Assembly: GCA_012064415.1 (NCBI GenBank)
Contig: SSNU01000030.1
Coordinates: forward strand, 1 to 64,000
DNA length: 64,000 bases
Origin: Gyrodactylus bullatarudis
Taxonomy: Eukaryota > Platyhelminthes > Monogenea > Gyrodactylidea > Gyrodactylidae
Direction of reading: 5' to 3'
In this document: positions 55,267 to 64,000 of the stretch, piece by piece
Numbering within the stretch: the stretch's first letter is position 1
Layout of the letters: each line of letters starts with the position of its first letter
The notes under the pieces: generated by a model
What the model was told of the DNA's origin: nothing
Seen by the model: the letters and a program-made list of their open reading frames with translations, nothing else
The model's database searches: none
Made by a program: the position numbers and the translations under genes

Positions 55267-57963
55267 ATGATCCAGGTTTTATACTTACTGAGTTTATTTC
55301 AAATCTCCATTCTGGCTTCAACGGATCCTAATGAGTTCACACCAGATCAAATTGAGAATCGTCTAGTGCATTTATTTCGACTCATCGATGTCGACGGTAA
55401 TGCTGAATTATCGGCTCATGAAATTGAGGAATATAACTACGCTAAACTAAAAGAGTCCGACATACAAAGGGCCAAAGTCATTCTGAAGAAATACGATAAG
55501 GACAATAATCTGGCCATTAACTGGCAAGAGATCATACCTTACGTATTCCAATTCCGTTATGAAGATTTGGTCATGGAACTAGACAAGGCAGAAAGATACA
55601 AGCACACACAACTGGCTGAAGTGAGTATCAAGAATGATTGTTTTTTACTGTAATTGAAGATGATTTTCAGGAAACTCTCATTTCTTCGTCAAGAAATAAA
55701 TTTGCTCGATTTTAAGGCTCAACGGAGAAAAAATACTTTGAAGAAATCAATACCCGGTCAGTAATTTCTGACAAAATAAAATTTAACCAAAAATAAAATG
55801 TCTTATAACTAAGCTTTTGCTGAAAAACTGTCATTTGACTTAAAATGTAATTTTTAATCTTATCTATCATCATACGAGAGAAATATTAGCTATTTTTGGT
55901 GTATCTAGTTCAATCATTCTCGATTATTATATAAATAACCAAAGCTTAGAATAAAAAAGCTCAAGCTGATAAAAAGTGAAATGACTATAGTAATAATAAC
56001 CAAAGTCTCTATGATTTTTACGGAGATCTCGATTTTTTCATCAAGAATTCGAATCTGTTAAAATTTTTTTGGAATCCTACCAGTTGAAGAAAAAAATTCT
56101 GAAAAAAAATTATTTTTATGGAGAATATAGCTATATTTCAAATTTCGATTTGGCGCCAAAATCCCATTTTTCGAACTTTGAACTGAAAATTTTTATTGAT
56201 TTGAAAGTAAGAGGCTGATCAAAAGTTGATTTTCAGGATCACAATAAAACAAGAAAGGCATTTTTGAGGGATTTTGAATTATCGAAATTTCATTGATTTT
56301 CAAGTAGTGAAAATGTTCAAAAAGTCGAAATTCAGCTCCCAAACGATAATGTGATTATTCATCAGACAAGATTAAGTCGAATTGATTTTCTTGTCTAATC
56401 TTGATCCGAAAAAATCTCTTTTGATCACCCTCAAACTTTCAAATCAATAAATATTTTTATGTCAAAGTTCGAAAAAATGGGATTTCGGCGTTAAATCGAA
56501 ATTTGAAGAATGGCCATATTTTTCATAAAAATAATTTTTTTTCAGAACTTTTTTCTTCAACTGGTAAAGGTGGGCAACATGAGTAGGATTGGAAAAAAAT
56601 TTTAACAGATTAGAATTCTTGATGAAAAAATCGAGATTTCCATAAAAATCATAGATTCCCAACTTCATATCAATTAGCTTTATATTATTCTAATTTTGTT
56701 TGAATATGCTAAATAAGAGTTGAGAGCATCAATTTTTGAATTTGCGCCCACATTTTTTAATGAATTTCACTATTTTCAAACAAACTATGAACTTTTACTA
56801 ACTTTAAAATGTTGAAAATTGATATTGAGGCTATTTTTGACTTTGTCCGAAAAATTGGAATAATTTCGGTTTCAAACTTCTATTTCACTGTTTTCGATAA
56901 ATATCTTACCTCTCGTTAATCTGTATTGTAATAAATGTTTATATTAGCATCTCAAAGTGATTGAACAAAGATTTCGTCAGTGTGACCTGAATAAGGACAA
57001 CTTTCTGACGCCGGATGAATTCGCCCCATTCATCAGCCCATCACATTATGATCATACAGCGGCCAAAGAGAGGAGTCTCTTAATGGGATCCTTTGATCAA
57101 AATCTAGATGATCGAGTTTCATTCGAGGAATTTATGAGCAATAGTAAGTTACTTACCCAATTGTTTTACTGAGACTATATTAACCCCCTTAAATACTCAC
57201 CGCAAGGGATTCGTTTTCATTTCATCGATGTTAAAACACCCTTAGTCTCTTTTTCATTCAGAAGAATTACTGCAAAACAACATTCATTGAGAAAGATTGC
57301 TCGTTTTTGAAAAAAATATGAAAATTTACAAAGAATTTTTCGAAAATTTAATCATAGAGATCAGATAGATAAAAGAAAGAAATCCTAGAATTCAAAAATT
57401 TTTTCATTTTGAAGTAGAGTTTGGCATAATTCTTATTTTCAGAATGTTTCTTGAAAATTTAAATCGTACGCCAAACTTTTTTGACCAATGGCCAATTATA
57501 GATTCTAAAATGAGTAATTTTCTGGAAAATACATCTCCTGAAATAAATTTTAATTTTTGAGTTTGAATTAAATTTTAAAATTCATCAAAACTAATAATCT
57601 ATGCAAGGTGACCAAAGCGAAGAAGAGAAAGAACTATTCAAGACATCTGACTTGAATAAAGACGGTTTCTTATCAAAAGATGAAATTGCTGAAATTTTTA
57701 TGCCAAGTATGTTTCATCCCGATTTTTCAATATTCATTCGAGATTCTTAAAGGTGTAAAACTGTGAAATTTTTTTCTATTTAAGCTCTCAGATCTCAAGC
57801 GAGAAAAGAGGCCCTTCATTTGCTTGACGCTAGCGATGCAAACAATGATAGGAAGGTAAACTTTAAAGAGATCCTCAATGGCTCTGCACATTGGCTGAAT
57901 TCCACATTTGGACGATTAAGCCTATTGCCTGAGTTCAATCCACACCTTCATGATGAACTTTGA
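55267..57963 (+). CDS. CREC-family EF-hand protein, ER lumen (HDEL)
   Basis: Four exons: 55267-55620, 56948-57143, 57608-57706, 57785-57963 (introns 1327, 464 and 78 nt, GT-AG, phases 0, 1, 1) give 275 residues. The ATG at 55267 gives a clean signal peptide (MIQVLYLLSLFQISILAS); an in-frame ATG at 55213 would add 18 residues and is less likely. Six EF-hand loops are visible, starting at about residues 41 (DVDGNAELSAHE), 77 (DKDNNLAINWQE), 131 (DLNKDNFLTPDE), 168 (DQNLDDRVSFEE), 198 (DLNKDGFLSKDE) and 234 (DANNDRKVNFKE). The C-terminus is HDEL, the ER-retrieval signal. This set defines the CREC family (reticulocalbin, ERC-55, calumenin, Cab45), low-affinity calcium binders of the secretory pathway; the HDEL ending is closest to reticulocalbins. 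Two NxS/T sites lie in the last 30 residues. Introns 1 and 2 contain repeats. Confidence 0.9.
56002..56683. mobile_element. Foldback element, family B, in CREC intron 1
   Basis: Left CTCTATGATTTTTACGGAGA pairs with right CATAGATTCCCAACTTCATA and the arms continue inward (left AAGAATTCGAATCTGTTAAA, right TTTAACAGATTAGAATTCTT). The left tip is shortened. It has no coding capacity. Confidence 0.7.
57188..57281 (+). repeat. ~90 bp sequence shared with 8889-8977
   Basis: CTCACCGCAAGGGATTCG through ACCCTTAGTCTCTTT and TTACTGCAAAACAA is conserved between CREC intron 2 and the repeat-rich left part of the window. Both copies contain GTTAAAA-ACCC, resembling a family D-like terminus. Origin unknown. 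Confidence 0.5.
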
Positions 57964-58284
57964 TGTAACTTATTTTTACCCTTTACCCTTATTCTAGTAT
58001 AGTATTAAAATTAATATTAATTTCTAAAGGCATTGTGAGAAAATACTTTCCAATTCGTTATTTTTGCTTGTTTTAGGTGAGATAAATATTGAGGGTAGGT
58101 CAAGAACGAGACAGAGCAATAGAGCAATATCATTATCCGTAGCAAATTTCTATTACTATAGGAACCAAATATTAATAGGGTTATTCACCAAGTTAGTATC
58201 AATTTTTTCATTATTTTCACCAATAGTATAATAGACCGGTATTATTTTCCAAAGTAGTATCATATTTTTAAAATTTTCTATTAT

Positions 58285-58928
58285 AGTATCAATACTTGAA
58301 AATATTTCAAAAACAGTATAATATACCAATATATATTTTCAGAATTAGTATTAGCTTGAGGAAAAATAACTATAATCAAATTTTTTTTTCAATTTGAAAT
58401 TAAATTTTTTTTTTTTTAAATTAAAAAAGTAACGTTGATAAATATCAGGATAAGATCTTTCGGCTACTGAACGAATTCTTTTCTTCTTAGGGTTTCTTCT
58501 TTTACATGAATCAGACTTTGGTTTAGGATTTGATGATTTTAGACCATCCAAATCACAGATATTAAATTCAGAACTGTAAATTTCTTTTCAATTCTGTTAT
58601 TTTTTTAAAATTCGGAAGGTAGTCTTCGGGTACTTTTGGCTAAGTTCCATTAAGGATAACTTGCTTGATTCAGCAATATTGGACGTGAGATTACCAAATC
58701 TGCAGGTGGGGAAATAGTACTCGACCCAAAATTTAGCATCTATTTTTGATAGATATTCAGGATTTTGCAATGTTCTTCAACTCAAAAAGCTCTCCGAAAA
58801 ATCTTCAAATGAATTTTTTAAATTGATCTGATAATAGTTATTTTTCCTCAAGCTAATACTAATTCTGAAAATATATATTGGTATATTATACTGTTTTTGA
58901 AATATTTTTAAGTATTTTCAATATATTT
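58285..58928. mobile_element. MULE-like DNA transposon remnant
   Basis: Inverted arms of ~92 bp (58285-58376 and 58835-58928; landmarks CAGTATAATATACCAATATA and AATTAGTATTAGCTTGAGGA) flank a 458-bp centre that contains a Mutator-type transposase remnant. Related TAGTATCA-containing units continue to the left (58185-58290), suggesting tandem repeats within the terminal repeat, as in some MULEs. No target duplication was established. Confidence 0.6.
58427..58750 (-). pseudogene. Mutator-like (MULE) transposase C-terminal remnant
   Basis: On the minus strand FWVEYYFPTCRFGNLTSNIAE followed by LSQKYPK matches the end of the MULE transposase domain (FP-x-x-R-x-G-x-x-TSNIAES). After a stop, a second stretch in another frame, CKRRNPKKKRIRSVAERS, matches the basic region that follows the SWIM zinc finger in these proteins. 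The SWIM motif itself is gone. The fragment is dead. Confidence 0.6.
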
Positions 58929-59915
58929 ACTGCATGGAAATTGATTAAAATTTGGATGATACAAGATAAGTTCACAATGACGGTTTTTTCAAGAATAAAT
59001 TGATTAAGTGTAATTATTTTCTTTTTCTAATGATGATCCAGAAAAATATGGATTAATATCTCTCACACTTTGTAAACAACAAAAATTTTTCTCTTCAGTG
59101 AAAGTGAACCTTTTGAATCGGTTATCGAAAAATCTTGAGAAAATTTTGATAGCTTAATGAAAAAAAGACATTTTTGTATGAATCCTCAATTCTCAAATTA
59201 ATCGAGAATAGCTGTATTTGAAATTCACGCCAAAGGTTTTTGCGAATTTGATCTGATCAAAATATTTGCCATTAAAATTCAAGTCAAATGGACAAGGAAA
59301 TGAGAGTAATGCGTCTTGATTAAACTCATATTTCGATTTGCTTCATTCTGTCAAACAAGAAAAAGACTTACTTTCGAGAGACAAATAGAAAAAATCAAAA
59401 TTTTATTGAAATAAAAAAAATATTCATTTAAAGCTTTTTCATTTAGAGTTTTCCAGGTAGAATATATCGTGTTGCTCTCAAAAAATAATGTGAATAATTT
59501 TACATTAAAGATATCTGTACATGTTTTGAGTTGATGAGTTGTAATTATTTTTTACATACACAACGTGTATTACACGTCGTCCATACATTATTCAACCTGT
59601 ACATTTAAATTGAAATGTATGAGATAAAGGAATCTTTGCATTGCACACTAAATTTCATAGAAATAGGATTTCAATTTGCTAGGTGACTATTTACAGGCTT
59701 AGAAAATATAAAAGAAACTTCTTACACAATTGAGCACATAATCATTTTGGTGGGTGGGAATTTGAAAATCTGTACTAGGCGGGAAAAATAATGATGAGAC
59801 TACTGTTGTCGATAGTAAAAAAAGGGAATAATTGGTCTAGACTTAAATGCAATAAAGTAAAACACATTTTCCTGCATTTTAAATGGAGTGGGGGGTTTGG
59901 TTGGACTGGGACTGG
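58929..59915. other. Intergenic; partial family F repeat
   Basis: The region up to 59216 ends in TAATCGAGAATAGCTGTATT, one arm of a family F element. The rest is AT-rich; on the minus strand 59400-59915 would be the 3' UTR and flank of the gene starting at 59916. Confidence 0.45.
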
Positions 59916-62900
59916 CTATGGCAAAATGTCAACGTCTAAATCGTTTTCCTGAAAAAAAAAATAAAACAATGTGTTTACTTCCAAGTAACTTTGATTTAGA
60001 TTTATGTAGTTGAAAATTTCTTGGTTAGAGAATAAAGCTAGTTGAAATGAAGATGGGAAATTACAATATTTAAAAAGAAAACTCAGGAAACTATTTATTT
60101 ATTGAATTCCATAAACTGCTGGAATAATTGAAAATTTCTGAGATAAACCGTTTCTGGAATTTCGGAAAAGACCAAATTTCCACTTTTCAAAATGTCGAAA
60201 TTTTTAAGATTTAGATTTTGATATTTAGGAACATCGTTTGACGAATAACGCGAATTTGGCCATAGATAAACTCGCATTTTTTTCTAATTTTGATCCCAAA
60301 TATCAGTATTTGATTTCTTTAAATCTTCAAAATCGATAAAAATCAAAGGTGAATTGGAGCATTTTCTAAATTCCAAAATTGACCAAATTTTTGCAAGATT
60401 GATCATTTTAGGATGTATATCTCATTTTAACAACTCATTATAAAAATAGTAAATTCTCATCTTGATGTCTGAAAGAGTCCACCATAGAAAAGGCAACACT
60501 TACAAGAAAATAAAAAGTTAATTTTTCTTTCGAATCTACCCGGTCTCTTATGGAAACGTTCGTGGTATCTTCCTCTGTGCTATCGTCATCTTTTACCAGG
60601 TTTGAAAGACGATTAGGCACAGAGAATGGACCCGGTACACTGGTTGGATTTAGGCTGGATTTTATTGTCGTTGAAGTAGTAGAATTCGAGCATGTATTTA
60701 TAGCTGGCCCAGATACGCTAGAGAGGAGTGGTTGACTCGGTAATGAGGAATAGGGGTTGTTGGTATTGTCAAACTCTGAAACTTTTCGTTGATTATCATT
60801 ATCTGGTTGGATATAGCGTCGTGATAGAACAGTTTTTGAGTTGAGTACTCTTTGTATTGGATCAGAGACACCTGGAAGATATAATAAATAAAGGTGTTAA
60901 TATAAACAAAATAGTAGGCCAAAGTTGGATATATTTCCATAATTAGAAGGATAGCCTGGGTTTATTTAACAAAGTAGAAGGTCTTACTTAAATTTTTACA
61001 AAACAGTAGGTCACATAAATTTATTTTTATGAAGTAGTAGGCGAATATATTGGCTAAACTGAACTTTGATAAAAAAATTAGATGCAAGATTATATTTTGA
61101 GCATGGAAATATTTATAAAATCAGATTTTTATAAAGTCAGAGTATAGTCGGAAGATAACCGACAAAAATAGAGCTTATTCACCAGTAAACTTTGGTTCGT
61201 TCTTAACATTAGCATGACTTCGAGTCAGCAAGCTCAAAATATTTGAGGAAATCAGGCAACCCTTGTCTTTAAATTAGAACAGAACCTATCCTTCTTTCAA
61301 TTTGATCTAATTCTCTTCTTCGACCCTTTTTCTTGCACTCGGATTTTAAATTAAGATCAGATTACTACAAGTTATTAAGATCTCAGAAATTAATGATTAA
61401 ATACTCTTGGCTGAAGACTCTCCAGCAGAGAGAAAGATGTTTGTTTGCGATTAAGCTTTTATCAACAAAAAAACCTGATTTCTTGTCTCAATTCAATTTG
61501 GCCAATATTAGCCTACTACTTGACAAAAATTTGATCTACTATTTCGCTAAAATATCCAACTTTGGGCTACTGACTGGATTTGTATGATACCAAATCATCT
61601 GACTTTTTTGAGGCAATTTTTTAATACTAAATTCTCACGTTACTTTGGCATATTGAGAAGCTACTCACCCAAAAGTGTTTTGAGTGCACTGGTGGCATTG
61701 TTGAGGAAACTTTTATTTTGCTTAGACTTTAGGTTACATGAACTGTTTGTATGTTTACAGCTAGAAGTCATGCTTAAATTCATACAGGAAGCGTTCACTT
61801 GGACATTTTGGAATGAAAACAAATTTGATTTTTCATTTGTAATAGACTCGTAATTTGAATTTTTTCCATTATTTATAAGTGGCGCTGACATTTGGCCAGA
61901 TTGCAAGAGATTAAAACCCTTATTTGGCTTAAGAAGATAATTTTCTTGATGCTCACACTTCATTTCATCTTCTTTATGGCCAACGAATTGTTGGTATAGA
62001 GGATCTTGAAGGATCTTCTGAGACAATTGGCGGGTTGTTTTTACATTTTTATCGAGACACTTGAGTTGATTTCTAGTTAGATAATTTTACTATATAAAAT
62101 TTGAAATAAAAATATTCTGTTTCATGAGTAGGCAAAGTCATTATCGGACCTGTTTTGAGAATTGAAACCAAATACGAACTCGAATTAAATACAACCAATT
62201 AAAGGTAATATATGAGTAGATAGATTGATAATAGAAATAAGTCTTTCTTATCAGTGTTCTCTTGTTACTGTTGGTCACAGCCCTAGACGTTATCCAAGAC
62301 TAGATTCTAGAAAAGAGTTATTTTTAAAATTCTGTATAAAGGAAAATTATCTCAAGCCATGCAGAGCAAAGATGAGAAATTACAAAAATCTCTTATATTC
62401 ATCATTAAAAACTTCAAATTTCGATTTTTTGTTGATTTCAAATTGAGAAATTAATCAAAGTTTGATTTGACGAAAATCAAAAATACAACATGAGCTTTTG
62501 AAAATTCATCAAATTTAGAGTTGCAAAAGGTGATTTAAGCCATTTTCTACCACATCTTTTGATTTTGAATATTTTTGACCTCAAGAAAAGGTTCTAGAGA
62601 TTTGAATTGGTGATTACCAGACGGAGCAAGATAAAGACTATTAGGGAAATGACCTATGAAATCAAAGTTTCGTATTGTCCTGAAGAGAAATGAGTCTACA
62701 GAATCTTGGATATTTTTATCCGAGACGAAATGAAACCTCTAGAAAGCTTAATTGAATCTTTAAAAAAAGATTTAAGCATTTGAAAGTTCTCTGGTGGCCT
62801 AGTTCCAAAACAATACGCCTATCTGGCAATCTGCCGAAAACCTTTCCAATCAAAATACTCAAAAATATCGATTCTTTTCAATTCTAGAAATATCTAATAA

Positions 62901-63685
62901 GTTCAAACAAAAAGAGTGTTCAATCATCCTTCTAATGATACCAAATTTGTTCGAATTCATATTAGTTTTGGAGGATAAAATTTTTGTTCAAGTTGGAGTC
63001 CCATTACTTATCGCACAACCTCTTTATGAATTACTCATTTAATAATTCGATTTTAAAATTCCTTGTCAAACTCAAGTTCTTGATGAGAAAATTGAGATTT
63101 TCCATAATAAATTCACGTATTCATATTTACCTGTTTTAAATATAATTAAAGCAGTTTTTTTCATTCAACAGCAGATCAGAGGTTGTTAGAAGCACGAATA
63201 AAATTGAGATATTTCGAGATACATTGAATCTTGTCAGGTTATTATGAGCTAAATTTCCCTGAACATAAGCTTTTTTTTGACAAGTTAGTGAAGTTAATTA
63301 ATCATAACTTTTACATGGAATATCAGTTAGGATTAAAGAAGCCTCAAGTCGGAATAGGTTATTGGGATAACCCCTAACCCTAACCCTGGCAAAAGATGAA
63401 TTTAATAAGCGGTGTAAATAGAACTTACTCTAGGTAGTTAGGTGTAGAGTAATGGTCGAGGCAACTTTTTGTACTATTTTTACGATCGAAAGCAATCAAA
63501 TTTTTATTCTGTTCATTCATGCCATAGGGTTCAGAAACTTGATGGACAAACTTTTTGTTTCCATGATGGGCATTATTAATCGGATGAAGTTGGTCAAGAG
63601 AGGAATATATCTGGTCGAGATGCTGACTTGGATCTGGATGTTCTGATGATCCATTAACATTGTAGGTTGTGGTGTAATCTTCGTT
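59916..63685 (-). CDS. 3' part of unrecognised multi-exon gene (partial)
   Basis: Minus-strand exons: 63685-63429, 62017-61669, 60871-60504 and 59948-59916. The last three join in phase (G|GT at 61669/60871; phase 0 at 60504/59948). The 63685-63429 exon ends in phase 2 while 62017 begins in phase 0, so at least one linking exon between them was not located. The frame is open at 63685, so the gene continues beyond the window. The protein is Ser/Asn/Gln-rich and mostly low complexity, with short conserved-looking blocks (KILQDPLYQQFVGHK; SALKTLLGVSDPIQRVL; NRLSNLVKDDDSTEED) and an 11-codon last exon encoding the acidic end ENDLDVDILP. An alternative donor (GACCG|GTAGAT) could shorten the third exon by 30 nt. 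Such composition suits a regulatory or scaffold protein, but no family is recognised and no function is proposed. Confidence 0.6.
60034..60470. mobile_element. Family A foldback, short copy in the last intron
   Basis: Left AAAGCTAGTTGAAATGAAGA and right AAATTCTCATCTTGATGTCT are the family A termini. It lies within the intron between exons 60504 and 59948 of the unrecognised gene, its right end 33 bp from the exon's splice donor. Confidence 0.6.
60905..61580. mobile_element. Foldback element in the penultimate intron
   Basis: AGTAGGCCAAAGTTGGATAT (60912) is mirrored by ATATCCAACTTTGGGCTACT (61551). GTAGTAGGCGAATATATTGG (61033) is mirrored by GGCCAATATTAGCCTACTAC (61500). Its motif AGTAGG/CCTACT recurs several times in each arm. 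It sits between exons 61669 and 60871. Confidence 0.6.
62071..63428. other. Intronic region of the partial gene
   Basis: It should contain a missing linking exon of the minus-strand gene, which I could not identify. It also holds a telomere-like tract at 63371. Open frames on the plus strand are not supported. Confidence 0.4.
63371..63387 (+). repeat. Short telomere-like tract
   Basis: CCCCTAACCCTAACCCT is about 2.7 units of CCCTAA, the complement of the TTAGGG telomere repeat used by most animals. It is too short to be a telomere and probably marks a repaired break or chance. Confidence 0.55.
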
Positions 63686-64000
63686 CTGAGAAGTTCAAGA
63701 TTTTAAACATTTTACAAAAGACTAAGGACCAAATTAAATGGACAACTCAATTCATAGATGGATGAGTTTTACATTGGACGGAAAGTTTAAAATCCTTAAG
63801 TCCAAAAATGAGTTAAATTATTAATAAATGTATATGGTATATATGTATGTATTACACGGTTGTTATAATCATAACATTAGATGGTTGATTAATAAGAATT
63901 ATAAAATGAGATATAAATAAATGTATATATAGAAAATCTTACTGAATAAATGACTTTCTGAATGATTAAAGATTTAGAATGAAAACATCTCATTGAAAAT

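Noticed and set aside
62030..62070. Acceptor at 62070 (CTAACTAG) joining directly to the exon ending at 63429
   Set aside because: Re-reading the bases gives an in-frame TAA before the conserved part of the exon, so the acceptor at 62018-62019 was used and a linking exon is left unplaced.
1..64000. CRISPR arrays, operons with ribosome binding sites, tRNA or rRNA genes
   Set aside because: Spliceosomal introns and the gene families show nuclear eukaryotic DNA. No regularly spaced repeat array and no cloverleaf with B-box-like GGTTCGAATCC was found by eye.

Overview
The window is AT-rich nuclear DNA from a eukaryote, most likely a metazoan. The genes are interrupted by GT-AG introns, and the products are conserved eukaryotic ones: a DRAK-type kinase, signal peptidase SPC3, NOM1, RRP1, MSS4, CENP-S, acylglycerol kinase, a C2H2 zinc-finger protein and a CREC-family EF-hand protein ending in HDEL. 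TAA, TAG and TGA all act as stops. Several introns are only 27-41 nt long, while other introns of the same genes exceed 1-3 kb and carry repeats. Such tiny introns are known from mesozoans (dicyemids in particular) and a few other lineages, but the species cannot be named from this sequence.

Layout. 1-13.7 kb is repeat-rich and nearly gene-free: foldback elements (families A, B, C), one old 5'-truncated LINE with a degenerate target-site duplication, and one small basic ORF at 8.0-8.1 kb. 13.7-29.9 kb is the gene-dense core: STK17/DRAK (-), SPCS3 (-), NOM1 (+), RRP1 (-), RABIF/MSS4 (+), CENPS/MHF1 (-), AGK (+). These genes alternate in orientation, with three short divergent spacers (172, 159 and 171 bp) and convergent 3' ends 39-103 bp apart. 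Most genes here were assembled exon by exon: each junction keeps phase and the joined protein aligns with the family. 30-34 kb is repeats plus a dead Tc1/mariner fragment. 34.2-35.6 kb is a six-finger C2H2 gene (-) with a TATA box upstream. 36-50 kb is dominated by fragments of one LINE family whose 3' ends share TTCTAACAAAAAAA. 50.2-52.9 kb is a young Ty3/gypsy element of CsRn1 type that has lost protease, RT and RNase H. 55.2-58.0 kb is the CREC gene. 58.3-58.9 kb is a MULE-like element with a transposase remnant. 59.9 kb to the right edge is the 3' part of an unrecognised multi-exon gene on the minus strand.

Several housekeeping genes serve basic cell machinery: ribosome assembly (NOM1, RRP1), ER protein targeting (SPCS3, CREC), mitochondrial lipid/import (AGK) and genome maintenance (CENPS). 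There is no sign of a dedicated pathway cluster. The most unusual aspects are the mixture of tiny and kilobase introns, the many unrelated long-inverted-repeat elements inside introns, and an AGK homologue that has lost the GGDGT nucleotide-binding motif.
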